Shown piece by piece: positions 1 to 8,158 of a stretch of DNA of 64,000 nucleotides. The stretch is from Nonomuraea sediminis. GTDB taxonomy: Bacteria > Actinomycetota > Actinomycetes > Streptosporangiales > Streptosporangiaceae. A program made the translations under genes and the position numbers. Below the pieces are notes generated by a model. That model was given only the letters and a program-made list of their open reading frames with translations. It had not been told where the DNA came from and made no database searches. The stretch is from assembly GCF_018531495.1 (NCBI RefSeq), contig NZ_JAHDTI010000023.1:1-64000 (forward strand). Direction: 5' to 3'. Each line of letters opens with the position of its first letter. Positions within the stretch are counted from its first letter, which is position 1.

Positions 1-15
1 TCAAACTCTCCAAAA
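1..15 (-). rRNA. rrs: 16S rRNA, extreme 5' end (partial)
   Basis: Read on the minus strand the window ends in TTTTGGAGAGTTTGA, the conserved start of actinobacterial 16S rRNA that continues outside the window into the GATCCTGGCTCAG region. Only these first bases are visible, so the call rests on this motif plus the rRNA-type leader and promoters just upstream. The operon lies downstream of tyrS in the same direction. Confidence 0.85.
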
Positions 16-60
16 GATGTTTGAAACCCAGCAATACTTCGCCAAATTAGACGAGGTGTT

Positions 61-75
61 GCATGAAAATCATGC
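61..75 (-). other. Short inverted repeat in the 16S rRNA leader
   Basis: GCATGA and TCATGC arms flank an AAA loop, forming a six-base-pair hairpin about 50 nt upstream of the 16S start. Such hairpins in rRNA leaders commonly belong to precursor folding or processing. The function here is inferred from position only. Confidence 0.35.
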
Positions 76-85
76 ACTGGCTTTT

Positions 86-106
86 AACACACTGTTGAGT
101 TCTCAA
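86..106 (-). promoter_or_regulatory. Conserved rRNA leader element (boxA-like antitermination region)
   Basis: On the minus strand this reads TTGAGAACTCAACAGTGTGTT. Near-identical TTGAGAACTCAA-type sequences occur in the 16S leaders of mycobacteria and Streptomyces, where they belong to the Nus-factor antitermination region. It lies between promoter P2 and the 16S gene, as expected for an rrn leader element. Confidence 0.6.
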
Positions 107-162
107 GAAACGGACGCGTACTCCCAACCTTCAGGAGGCTTGTCGTTCGTTTCGACCCTTTA

Positions 163-191
163 ACTCTAGGAGTTTCAGCGGCGTTATGCAA
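163..191 (-). promoter_or_regulatory. rRNA promoter P2 (proximal)
   Basis: On the minus strand a -35 box TTGCAT (186-191) and a -10 box TAGAGT (163-168) are separated by exactly 17 bases. The -10 box is identical to that of the distal promoter. Position upstream of the leader element and 16S start supports an rrn promoter. No experimental start site is implied. Confidence 0.6.
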
Positions 192-392
192 ATCGGGAGA
201 TTTGCGGACAGCCGAAAAACTCACTGGAATTTTGGGGCGACCCCCGTAACGTACCGTCTCATTCAGGACGTGTCGAATCAACCGATTTTCCGGCGGATCG
301 CGCGCGCCCGAGATGATGAAGGTTCTCAAGGGGCTTGCCCTGGGGCCCGTCCGCCGTGCTCGGCGTCCGACTCGCTCCCGGGGCGAAGTGAA

Positions 393-421
393 ACTCTAGG
401 CCACTATCCGCGGTACGTCAA
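393..421 (-). promoter_or_regulatory. rRNA promoter P1 (distal)
   Basis: On the minus strand TTGACG (416-421) and TAGAGT (393-398) are separated by 17 bases, a strong match to the vegetative actinobacterial consensus TTGAC-N17/18-TAGRRT. It begins just past the tyrS terminator hairpin, so rRNA transcription starts independently of tyrS. Confidence 0.75.
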
Positions 422-430
422 ATCGGCCCG

Positions 431-454
431 CGCGGCCCGCCGGTGCGGGCCGCG
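431..454 (-). terminator. tyrS terminator hairpin
   Basis: A perfect 10-bp inverted repeat (CGCGGCCCGC and GCGGGCCGCG) with a 4-nt loop starts 10 nt after the tyrS stop codon. It lacks a U-tract, as many actinobacterial terminators do. It separates tyrS from the rRNA promoters. Confidence 0.7.
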
Positions 455-464
455 TCGTGCCTGG

Positions 465-1733
465 TCAGGCGGCTACTTCGACGCCGCCGACGGACTTCTT
501 ACCCCGCCGCAGCACCAGGAAGCGCCCGTGCAGCAGGTCGTCAGGACCCGGGACGTAGTTCTCGTCCGTGACCTTGACGTTGTTGAGGTAGGCGCCGCCC
601 TCCTTGACCGCGCGCCGCGCCGCCGACTTGGACTCCACCAACCCACTCTCGGCCATCAGGTCGACCAGCGGCGCCCCCAGCGCGGGAACCGTGGCACGCG
701 GCACCTCTTCCAGTGCGGCCGCCAGCGTCGAGGCCGGCAGCTCCTCAAGAGCCCCCTGACCGAACAGCGCCTTGGAGGCCGCCACGGCGGCGGCCAGCTC
801 GTGGGCGCCGTGCACCAGCGTCGTCAGGTCCTCGGCCAGCGCCCGTTGCGCCTCGCGGGCGAACGGCCGGTCGGCCACGGCCTTCTCCAGCTCGTCGATC
901 TCCTCCCGGGTACGGAAGGTGAAGACCTTGAGGAAGCGGATCACGTCGCGGTCGTCGGCGTTGAGCCAGTACTGGTAGAACGCGTACGGCGAGGTGAGCG
1001 ACGCATCGAGCCACACGGCCCCGCCCGCGGTCTTGCCGAACTTCGTGCCGTCGGCCTTGGTGATCAGCTTGCCGGTCAGCGCGTGCACGTGCCCGCCCTC
1101 GACGCGCCGGATCAGGTCGACGCCCGCGGTGATGTTGCCCCACTGGTCGCTGCCGCCGAGCTGCAGCGTGCAGCCGTTGCGCCGGTAGAGCTCCAGGTAG
1201 TCGTTGGCCTGCAGGATCTGGTAGCTGAACTCGGTGTAGCTGAGCCCGTCTCCGCCGAGCCGCGCGGCCACGGACTCGCGGGCCAGCATCCGGTTGATCG
1301 GGAAGTGCTTGCCAACGTCGCGCAGGAAGTCGATGGCCGACATCTCGGCGGTCCAGTCGAGGTTGCTGACCAGCGTCGCGGCGTTGGGTGCCGGCTCGAA
1401 GGACAGGAACTTCTCCACCTGGACGCGGATCTTGGCCACCCACTCGGCGACGACGTCGGAGGTGTTGAGCACCCGCTCGGTGCTGCGGCCGCTGGGGTCG
1501 CCGATGAGCCCGGTCGCGCCGCCGACCAGCCCGATCGGCTTGTGTCCCGCCCGCTGGAAGCGGGTCAGGATGAGCAGCGTGGCCAGGTTTCCGACGTGCA
1601 ACGAGGGCGCGGTCGGGTCGAAGCCCGCATAGACCGTGATCGGACCCTTCGACAGCGCCTCGCGCAGGGCGTCGATGTCGGTGGTCTGCGCGAGGACGTC
1701 GCGCCATTCGAGCTCATCGAGAATGTCGGTCAC
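465..1733 (-). CDS. tyrS: Tyrosyl-tRNA synthetase
   Basis: This class I synthetase charges tRNA-Tyr with tyrosine in the cytoplasm. The 422-residue length is typical. The HIGH-type signature is HVGN at residues 46-49, and the KMSKS equivalent is KFGKT in a TKADGTKFGKT context near residue 230. A C-terminal S4-like RNA-binding domain carries ESKSAARRAVKEGG. The GTG at 1733 was chosen because the protein then begins MTDILDELEWR as in homologues; upstream codons continue open but look non-homologous. No convincing Shine-Dalgarno sequence is seen. It is followed by a hairpin and then the rRNA promoters. Confidence 0.97.
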   Translation of the reverse strand: MTDILDELEWRDVLAQTTDIDALREALSKGPITVYAGFDPTAPSLHVGNLATLLILTRFQRAGHKPIGLVGGATGLIGDPSGRSTERVLNTSDVVAEWVAKIRVQVEKFLSFEPAPNAATLVSNLDWTAEMSAIDFLRDVGKHFPINRMLARESVAARLGGDGLSYTEFSYQILQANDYLELYRRNGCTLQLGGSDQWGNITAGVDLIRRVEGGHVHALTGKLITKADGTKFGKTAGGAVWLDASLTSPYAFYQYWLNADDRDVIRFLKVFTFRTREEIDELEKAVADRPFAREAQRALAEDLTTLVHGAHELAAAVAASKALFGQGALEELPASTLAAALEEVPRATVPALGAPLVDLMAESGLVESKSAARRAVKEGGAYLNNVKVTDENYVPGPDDLLHGRFLVLRRGKKSVGGVEVAA

Positions 1734-1818
1734 GGCCCAAAGCTTTCGGGTAGACGTTGAGTGGTTACAGCCTGCCCGATCCGTACACATGACCGCCACT
1801 TGGATACTCTCGGTGTCC

Positions 1819-2223
1819 ATGTGGAGGGTCCGTCGCGAGCTGGCCGTTTTCAAGATCCTAGGGGGTTTGGCGTGCGCGGGTCTCGCCGTTTGGTGGTACC
1901 TCCAGGGCGACCTGCGCGGCGTGGTGCTCGCCGTCCCCGCGGCTGTGCTGGTGGGTGCGATGGGGCTGCGTGACGTGCTCCTTCCCGTACGGCTGGCCGT
2001 GGACGAGACCGGCATCACCGTCGCGCACGGGTTCCTCGGCCGCCACCACGTCGCCTGGGACGACATCCAGGACATCCGGGTGGACGTGCGCAAGAGGTAC
2101 GGCGTGCGGAGCGAGATGCTCGAGGTCGACACCGGCGACGGTCTGCACATCTTCAGCCGTCACGAGCTGGGCGGCGCCTCCCTCACGGAAGTGGCCGCGA
2201 CGCTGCGCCGCCGCGGCGTATGA
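1819..2223 (+). CDS. Small PH-domain membrane protein (bPH_6-like)
   Basis: The 134-residue protein starts with two hydrophobic segments (about residues 10-27 and 33-50), followed by a soluble part with VDETGI, HHVAWDDIQDIRV and LEVDTGDGLHIF. This is the arrangement of the actinobacterial PH-like family related to mycobacterial low-molecular-weight antigen 6. The role is unknown; it is probably a membrane-anchored scaffold. An in-frame GTG sits six bases upstream, and a possible -10 (GATACT, 1803-1808) would give a nearly leaderless message. Its 3' end overlaps the convergent glycosylase gene by 64 bp. Confidence 0.75.
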   Translation: MWRVRRELAVFKILGGLACAGLAVWWYLQGDLRGVVLAVPAAVLVGAMGLRDVLLPVRLAVDETGITVAHGFLGRHHVAWDDIQDIRVDVRKRYGVRSEMLEVDTGDGLHIFSRHELGGASLTEVAATLRRRGV

Positions 2224-2852
2224 GCCTTGTAGGGCGACACGGTCGGGTCGCCGTCGATCCAGAACCGCCACGGGGTCTCCTTGGCGGACGAGATCCCGGT
2301 CCGGGGGCCTGACCTGATGGTCGCCGGGTCGGCGGGGTCGCCTTCGAGCATGGCGGCCCCAGCTGCCGAAGGGGCGATGGCGTCGATGCCGTTGTGCTCG
2401 CGCACCAGTCCCAGCGCCACCGCGAGGCGAGCGGGCCCGCGCGCCAGGTCGCGGTCGACATGCCGCCGCGCGCCCTCCACGTGCGCGGCCCCGTTGGCGC
2501 GCCGGGCGCGGGCGATGTCCACCCCGGCGATCACCTCTCCCGCACGCAGCAGCACGGCCGCCCCGGACCCTTCCGGGAGGCACACCAGGTTGGCGCAGAA
2601 GTGCATGCCGTAGGTGAAGTACACGTACACGAAGCCCGGCGGCCCGAACATGACGGCGTTGCGCGGGGTCTTGCCGCGGTAGGTGTGCGCCGCGGGGTCC
2701 TCGCCCGGCCCGCCGTACGCCTCGACCTCGGTGAGGCGGACGGCGACCGGCCCGTGCACGAGGACGCGACCGAGCAGGTCGGGCGCCACCTCGGGCGAGG
2801 GCCGGTCGAAGAAGTCGCGCGTGAGCGGCGCGGTGGCCAGCAGGCCGTCCAT
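2160..2852 (-). CDS. mpg: 3-methyladenine (methylpurine) DNA glycosylase
   Basis: This base-excision repair enzyme of the AAG/MPG family (230 residues) removes alkylated purines. Family hallmarks include RLTEVEAYGG, AHTYRGKTPRNAVMFG, YVYFTYGMH and a C-terminal PWRFWIDGDPTVS. The start lies 2 nt after the argH stop, implying translational coupling to the arginine operon. The same argH...mpg-tyrS neighbourhood occurs in mycobacteria. About 20 arginine- and serine-rich residues follow the usual C-terminus, encoded opposite the end of the PH-domain gene. Confidence 0.93.
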   Translation of the reverse strand: MDGLLATAPLTRDFFDRPSPEVAPDLLGRVLVHGPVAVRLTEVEAYGGPGEDPAAHTYRGKTPRNAVMFGPPGFVYVYFTYGMHFCANLVCLPEGSGAAVLLRAGEVIAGVDIARARRANGAAHVEGARRHVDRDLARGPARLAVALGLVREHNGIDAIAPSAAGAAMLEGDPADPATIRSGPRTGISSAKETPWRFWIDGDPTVSPYKAHTPRRRSVAATSVREAPPSS

Positions 2853-2854
2853 GC

Positions 2855-4270
2855 TCAGCTGCCGCTCGCCCAGGCCGCCTGCGTGTCGACGGCCTCGCGC
2901 AGCGCGGCGAGCTGGTCGCGGACCCGGTCGGGGGCGGTGCCGCCGTGGGCCTTGCGGGCCGCGAGCGCGCCGGGCACGTTCAGCACGTCGCGCACGTCGG
3001 GCGTCAGGTGCGGGGAGACTTTGATCAGCTCGTCGTCGGTCAGCTCGCCCAGGTCCTTGTCGTGCACCTGGCACCACACGACCAGGTGGCCGACGGCCTC
3101 GTGCGCCTCGCGGAAGGGGACGCCGCGCCGTACGAGCAGTTCGGCCAGGTCGGTGGCCAGGGCGAAGCCGTCGGGGGCAGAGGCCTCGAGCCGCGCGGTG
3201 TTGACCCGCATGGTCGCCACCAGGCCGGCCATCGCGGGCAGGACGAGCAGCAGCGTGTCGACGGCGTCGAAGACGGGCTCCTTGTCCTCCTGCAGGTCGC
3301 GGTTGTAGGTGAGCGGCAGGCCCTTGAGCGTGGTGAGCAGCGACATGAGGTTGCCGATGAGGCGGCCCGACTTGCCGCGGGCGAGCTCGGCGACGTCGGG
3401 GTTCTTCTTCTGGGGCATGATCGACGAGCCGGTGGAGTAGGCGTCGTCCATCTCGATCCAGCGGAACTCCTGCGAGGCCCAGAGCACGATCTCCTCGCCG
3501 AGCCGCGACAGGTGCACCCCGATCATGGCGGCGTCGAAGAGGAACTCGGCGGCGAAGTCGCGGTCGGAGACGGCGTCCATCGAGTTCGGTGCGGCGGCGT
3601 CGAAGCCGAGCTCGGTGGCGACCGCGACCGGGTCGAGCGGCAGCGACGAGCCGGCCAGCGCGCCGGCGCCCAGCGGGGAGATCGCGGCGCGCTTGTCCCA
3701 GTCGGTGATGCGGTCGATGTCGCGGGCGAAGGCGTGCACGTGCGCGAGCAGCTGGTGTCCGAAGGAGACGGGCTGGGCGTGCTGCAGGTGCGTCATGCCG
3801 GGCGCCGGGGTGTCGGCGTGCTGCTCGGCCTGCGACATCAGCGCGGTCTCCAGCTCGACGAGCCGCGAGACGACGAGCCTGGCGTGGTCGCGGAGGTAGA
3901 GGCGCAGGTCGGTGGCGATCTGGTCGTTGCGCGAGCGTCCCGCGCGCAGCTTGCCGCCGAGCGAGCCGAGCCGTTCGAGCAGGCCGCGCTCCAGGGCGGT
4001 GTGCACGTCCTCGTCGGCGACCGTCGGCCGGAACTCGCCCGCCTTGCAGGCGCGCTCGAGGTCGTCCAGCGCGCCGATCATGCGCTCGAGCTCCTCGTCG
4101 CTGAGCAGGTTCGCCTTGTGCAGCACGCGGGCGTGCGCGCGGGACGCCGCCAGGTCGTACGGCACGAGCCGCCAGTCGAAGTGGACACTCACCGACAGCC
4201 GGGTCAGCGCGTCGGCCGGGCCACCCTCGAAGCGCCCGCCCCACAGCCGCATCGGCTTGCCTTCACTCAC
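2855..4270 (-). CDS. argH: Argininosuccinate lyase
   Basis: ArgH cleaves argininosuccinate to arginine and fumarate, the last step of arginine synthesis. The 471-residue protein has the fumarase/aspartase superfamily signature GSSIMPQKKNP at residues 281-291 and the HLQHAQP stretch near 161. The GTG at 4270 was chosen because GAGGAG lies about six bases upstream and homologues start close to MRLWGGRF. It follows argG by 49 bases and leads directly into mpg. Confidence 0.97.
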   Translation of the reverse strand: MSEGKPMRLWGGRFEGGPADALTRLSVSVHFDWRLVPYDLAASRAHARVLHKANLLSDEELERMIGALDDLERACKAGEFRPTVADEDVHTALERGLLERLGSLGGKLRAGRSRNDQIATDLRLYLRDHARLVVSRLVELETALMSQAEQHADTPAPGMTHLQHAQPVSFGHQLLAHVHAFARDIDRITDWDKRAAISPLGAGALAGSSLPLDPVAVATELGFDAAAPNSMDAVSDRDFAAEFLFDAAMIGVHLSRLGEEIVLWASQEFRWIEMDDAYSTGSSIMPQKKNPDVAELARGKSGRLIGNLMSLLTTLKGLPLTYNRDLQEDKEPVFDAVDTLLLVLPAMAGLVATMRVNTARLEASAPDGFALATDLAELLVRRGVPFREAHEAVGHLVVWCQVHDKDLGELTDDELIKVSPHLTPDVRDVLNVPGALAARKAHGGTAPDRVRDQLAALREAVDTQAAWASGS

Positions 4271-4319
4271 CGTCAGCTCCTCAATCTCCACAGCGAAGTC
4301 CTCCGCGACCATAGTGCAT

Positions 4320-5519
4320 TCAGCCGTTCTTGGTGTCCCGGGCGGCGGCGATCTTCGCGGGAAGCGAGAACAGCTGCACGAACCCCTTGGCGAGCGACTG
4401 GTCGAACATGTCGCCCGTGTCGTAGGTGGCCAGCGAGAAGTCGTACAGCGACTGCTCGGAGCGCCGTCCGGTGACGGTGGCCTTGCCGGCGTGCAGGGTC
4501 ATCCGGATGTCGCCGGAGACGTACCTCTGCGCGTCGGCGATGAGCGCGTCGAGCGCGTGCTTGAGCGGCGAGTACCACAGGCCGTCGTAGACCAGCTCGC
4601 TCCAGCGCTGGTCGGCGCCGCGCTTGAAGCGGGCCAGGTCCCGCTCGACGGTGACGTTCTCCAGCTCCATGTGCGCGGCGATGAGCGCGATCGCGGCCGG
4701 CGCCTCGTACACCTCGCGGGACTTGATGCCGACGAGCCGGTCCTCGACCATGTCGATCCGTCCGACGCCCTGCGCGCCCGCCCGCCGGTTGAGCTCGGCG
4801 ATGAGCTGGTACGGCGTGAGCGTCCTGCCGTCGAGCTCGACGGGCACGCCCTGGTCGAAGGTGATGACGACCTCGTCGGGCTCGCGCGGCGTGGCGGGGT
4901 CGGCGGTGTAGGCGTAGACGTCCTCGGTGGGACCGTTCCAGATGTCCTCGAGGAAGCCGGTCTCGACCGCTCTGCCCCACAGGTTCTGGTCGATGGAGAA
5001 CGGGTTCTTCTTGGTCGTCTCGATGGGCAGGCCCTTGGATTCGGCGAATTCGATGGCCTTGTCCCTGGTCCAGGCGAAGTCCCTGGCCGGGGCGACGACC
5101 TTCAGCTCGGGGGCGAGGGCGGCCAGCCCCGCCTCGAAGCGGACCTGGTCGTTGCCCTTGCCGGTGCAGCCGTGGGAGACGACCGTCCCGCCGAACTGCT
5201 TGGCCGCGCTGACCAGGTGCTTGACGATGAGCGGCCGGCTGAGCGAGGACAGCAGCGGGTAGCGGTCCATGTAGAGCGCGTTGGCCTGCAGGGCGGGAAC
5301 GCAGAAGTCGGCGGCGAACTCCTCCTTGGCGTCCACCACGACGGCTTCGGCCGCGCCGCAGTCGATGGCCCGCTTCTGGATGGCCTCCATGTCCTCGCCG
5401 CCCTGGCCCAGGTCCACGGCGACGGCGATCACCTCGGCGTCCATCTTCTCGGCCAGGAACGGGATGGCCACGGAGGTGTCGAGCCCGCCGGAGAAGGCGA
5501 GTATCACTCTTTCACTCAT
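4320..5519 (-). CDS. argG: Argininosuccinate synthase
   Basis: ArgG condenses citrulline and aspartate using ATP. The 399-residue protein opens with the ATP-pyrophosphatase loop SGGLDTS at residues 10-16 and contains GCTGKGNDQVRFE and NPFSIDQNLWGR, all typical of the family. ATG at 5519 is preceded by AGAGG. It lies downstream of argR with a hairpin in the 62-bp gap, so its transcript level may differ from that of the upstream genes. Confidence 0.97.
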   Translation of the reverse strand: MSERVILAFSGGLDTSVAIPFLAEKMDAEVIAVAVDLGQGGEDMEAIQKRAIDCGAAEAVVVDAKEEFAADFCVPALQANALYMDRYPLLSSLSRPLIVKHLVSAAKQFGGTVVSHGCTGKGNDQVRFEAGLAALAPELKVVAPARDFAWTRDKAIEFAESKGLPIETTKKNPFSIDQNLWGRAVETGFLEDIWNGPTEDVYAYTADPATPREPDEVVITFDQGVPVELDGRTLTPYQLIAELNRRAGAQGVGRIDMVEDRLVGIKSREVYEAPAAIALIAAHMELENVTVERDLARFKRGADQRWSELVYDGLWYSPLKHALDALIADAQRYVSGDIRMTLHAGKATVTGRRSEQSLYDFSLATYDTGDMFDQSLAKGFVQLFSLPAKIAAARDTKNG

Positions 5520-5561
5520 GTGCTGCCTCTTTGTCATGAAAAGTCCGGATCTTGTACGGCG

Positions 5562-5583
5562 AGCCCGCTTCGTGAAGCGGGCT
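5562..5583 (-). terminator. Intercistronic hairpin between argR and argG
   Basis: The arms AGCCCGCTT and AAGCGGGCT form a perfect 9-bp stem with a CGTG-type loop, overlapping the argR stop codon. There is no U-tract. It could be a partial terminator or an mRNA-stabilising hairpin that lowers or segments argGH expression. That role is inferred from position. Confidence 0.45.
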
Positions 5584-6088
5584 AACTACGTCGATCCGCG
5601 ATCTTGAGCAGCGCCTCCGCGACCGACAGCCCACCCTGGGGGTCGCGGCTGATGACGAGGATGGTGTCGTCTCCCGCGACCGTGCCCAGGATGGACTCCC
5701 AGTCGGCGTGGTCGATGGCCGAGGCGAGGAACTGGGCCGCGCCCGGCGGGGTCCTGGCGATGACGAGGTTGGCGCTGGCCTCGGCCGAGACCAGGAGCTC
5801 CTCCGCGATCCTGCGCAGCCGGGCGGCCGGCGTCTCACCGCCGATGCCCAGCCTGGCCAGCGGGATGCGGCCGCCGCCCTCACCGGGCAGCGCGTAGACC
5901 AGCGAGCCGTCCTCGGCGCGCAGCTTGAGCGCGCCCAGCTCGTCCAGGTCGCGGCTGAGCGTGGCCTGGGTGACCTCCACGCCGCTCTCGGCCAGCAGCT
6001 TGGCCAGCTCGGGCTGCGACCGTACGGCCTGCCGCTCCAGCAGCTCGGTGATCTTGGCCTGCCGCGCCGCCTTCGTCATCGGAATCAT
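5582..6088 (-). CDS. argR: Arginine repressor ArgR
   Basis: This arginine-responsive hexameric repressor is 168 residues long. The N-terminal winged helix contains QPELAKLLAESG and VTQATLSRDLDELG, the classic ArgR recognition region. The C-terminal half carries the oligomerisation and arginine-binding stretch with GTVAGDDTILVI. The ATG at 6088 overlaps the argF stop (ATGA); an alternative ATG lies nine bases downstream. Its place inside the operon, as in mycobacteria, implies that it controls its own synthesis. Confidence 0.96.
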   Translation of the reverse strand: MIPMTKAARQAKITELLERQAVRSQPELAKLLAESGVEVTQATLSRDLDELGALKLRAEDGSLVYALPGEGGGRIPLARLGIGGETPAARLRRIAEELLVSAEASANLVIARTPPGAAQFLASAIDHADWESILGTVAGDDTILVISRDPQGGLSVAEALLKIADRRS

Positions 6089-7005
6089 GCCTGCGTCACC
6101 AACCAGTGCAGGAGCGCCTTCTGCGCGTGGAGGCGGTTCTCGGCCTGGTCCCAGACGGCACTGCGGGGGCCTTCCAGGACGTCGGCGGTGATCTCGTAGC
6201 CGCGGTAGGCGGGCAGGCAGTGCAGCACGATCACGTCGTCGGCGGCGTGCTCCAGCAGCTCGGCGTTGACCTGGTACGGCATGAGCGCCTTGACGCGTTC
6301 TTCCTTGCCGTCCTGGCCCATCGACACCCAGGTGTCGGTGGCGATCACGTGCGCCCCCTGCGCGGCGGCGATCGGGTCGGACAGGGCCACGACCGACCCG
6401 CCGGTCCTGGCGGCGATCGTGGCGGCATGGTCGAGGATGACCGCGTCGGGCAGGTAGCCGGGCGGGGCGGCGATCCGCACGTGCATGCCGGCGGTGGCGC
6501 CGCCGAGCAGGTAGGAGTGGGCCATGTTGTTGGCGCCGTCGCCGAGGTAGGTCAGCGTCAGGCCCTTGGTGGTACCGAACCGTTCGACGACCGTCTGCAG
6601 GTCGGCCAGGATCTGGCACGGGTGGAACTCGTCGGTCAGCGCGTTGACCACCGGAACCGTGGTGTCCCTGGCCATCGCCTCGATGCGCTCCTGGCCCGCG
6701 GTGCGCCAGACGATCGCGGCGACCTGGCGTTCCAGGACGCGGGCGGTGTCCTCGATGGGTTCGCCGCGCCCCATCTGGGAGGTGCCGCCGTCGATGACGA
6801 GCGGCAGCCCGCCCAGCTCGCCGATGCCGGTGAAGAAGGAGATCCTGGTCCTGGTGGACGGCTTGTCGAACAGTACGGCCACGGTCCTGGGGCCCTCGAA
6901 GGGGCGGTAGCCGTACCTGTCCTTCTTCATGGCGGCGGCGAGCTCGAGCACCTCGGCCTGCTCGGCAGGGTTGAGATCGTCGTCCCTGAGAAAGTGTCTA
7001 GGCAT
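6085..7005 (-). CDS. argF: Ornithine carbamoyltransferase
   Basis: ArgF makes citrulline from ornithine and carbamoyl phosphate. The 306-residue protein has the carbamoyl-phosphate motif STRTR at residues 50-54, HPCQ near 128-131 and the ornithine-site motif HCLP at 262-265. Its ATG lies inside the 3' end of argD (8-bp overlap) and its stop overlaps argR, so all three are translationally coupled. Confidence 0.97.
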   Translation of the reverse strand: MPRHFLRDDDLNPAEQAEVLELAAAMKKDRYGYRPFEGPRTVAVLFDKPSTRTRISFFTGIGELGGLPLVIDGGTSQMGRGEPIEDTARVLERQVAAIVWRTAGQERIEAMARDTTVPVVNALTDEFHPCQILADLQTVVERFGTTKGLTLTYLGDGANNMAHSYLLGGATAGMHVRIAAPPGYLPDAVILDHAATIAARTGGSVVALSDPIAAAQGAHVIATDTWVSMGQDGKEERVKALMPYQVNAELLEHAADDVIVLHCLPAYRGYEITADVLEGPRSAVWDQAENRLHAQKALLHWLVTQA

Positions 7006-8158
7006 TGGACAGCACCCCCGGGAAGGCGTCGACGAACTGCTGGATCTCGTCCTCGGTCACGACCAGCGGCGGGGCGAGCCGTACCGCGTCGGGCTGGAGC
7101 GCGTTGACCAGGAAGCCCGCCTCGGCGGCGGCCTGCTGCACCTTGGGCGCGACCGGCTCGTTGAGCACGGTGGCCAGCCACAGTCCGCGGCCGCGCACGC
7201 CCTTGAGCAGCGGGTGGTCGATCGCCTCCAGGCCGGTCCTGAGCTGCACCGCGACCTTCTTCACGTGGTCGAGGTCCAGATTGTCCAGTACGGCCAGCGC
7301 CGCCGCGCACGACACGGGGTTCCCGCCGAACGTGGAGCCGTGGTCGCCCTTGTCGAACAGCTTCCCCGCGTCGCCGAAACCGATGCAGGCACCGATCGGC
7401 AGGCCGCCGCCCAGGCCCTTGGCCAGCGTGAGGATGTCGGGCGTGACGCCGTCGGCCTGGTGGGCGAACCAGTGGCCGGTCCTGCCGATCGCCGACTGGA
7501 TCTCGTCGGCCACCAGCAGGGCGCCGGTCGAGTCGCACACCTCCCTGGCCGCCTCCAGGTAGCCGTCGGGCGGCGGGACGACCCCGGCCTCGCCCTGCGT
7601 CGGCTCCAGGAAGACCGCGATGCAGTCGCCCGTCACGGCCTCCTTCAGCGCCGTGGCGTCGCCGTACGGGACGAACTTGACCTCGACGGGGAACGGTCCG
7701 AACTGGTCGCGGATCGCCTTCTTGCCCGTCAGCGACAGGGCACCGATCGTGCGGCCGTGGAAGCCGTTCTCGGCGGCCACGAAGTAGCTGCGGCCGTCCT
7801 GCTTGCCGTACTTGAGCGCCAGCTTGTAGGCGGCCTCGTTGGCCTCGGTGCCGGAGTTGGCGAAGAAGATGCGGCCGGGGGCGTTCAGCAGGGCCAGGAG
7901 CTTCTCGGCGAGCAGCACCTCCGGCTCGTGCAGGAACAGGTTGCTGGTGTGGGCGAGCGTGGCCACCTGCTTGGAGACGGCCTCGACCAGGGCGGGGTGG
8001 GCGTGGCCGAGCGAGCTGACCGCGATGCCGCCGATGAAGTCGAGGTACTCCTTGCCGTCGACGTCCCACACGCGCGTGCCCTCACCGCGGGCGAGCGCGA
8101 CGGGCGGCACGCCGTAGTTGGGCATGAAAGCTTTCTCGAACCTGTCGAACAGCGTCAT
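6998..8158 (-). CDS. argD: Acetylornithine aminotransferase
   Basis: This PLP enzyme (386 residues, class III aminotransferase fold) converts acetylglutamate semialdehyde to acetylornithine. NSGTEANEAA (101-110) is the cofactor phosphate region, and the PLP lysine is K247 in LTLAKGLGGG. Its ATG overlaps the argB stop (ATGA). It probably also serves the succinyl-diaminopimelate reaction, as in relatives, but nothing in the sequence proves that. Confidence 0.96.
   Translation of the reverse strand: MTLFDRFEKAFMPNYGVPPVALARGEGTRVWDVDGKEYLDFIGGIAVSSLGHAHPALVEAVSKQVATLAHTSNLFLHEPEVLLAEKLLALLNAPGRIFFANSGTEANEAAYKLALKYGKQDGRSYFVAAENGFHGRTIGALSLTGKKAIRDQFGPFPVEVKFVPYGDATALKEAVTGDCIAVFLEPTQGEAGVVPPPDGYLEAAREVCDSTGALLVADEIQSAIGRTGHWFAHQADGVTPDILTLAKGLGGGLPIGACIGFGDAGKLFDKGDHGSTFGGNPVSCAAALAVLDNLDLDHVKKVAVQLRTGLEAIDHPLLKGVRGRGLWLATVLNEPVAPKVQQAAAEAGFLVNALQPDAVRLAPPLVVTEDEIQQFVDAFPGVLSNA

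Noticed and set aside
186..1760. A 524-residue open frame opposite tyrS
   Set aside because: It is antisense to a certain gene, and its Arg/Gly/Val/Gln-rich composition is typical of the shadow of a GC-rich coding strand.
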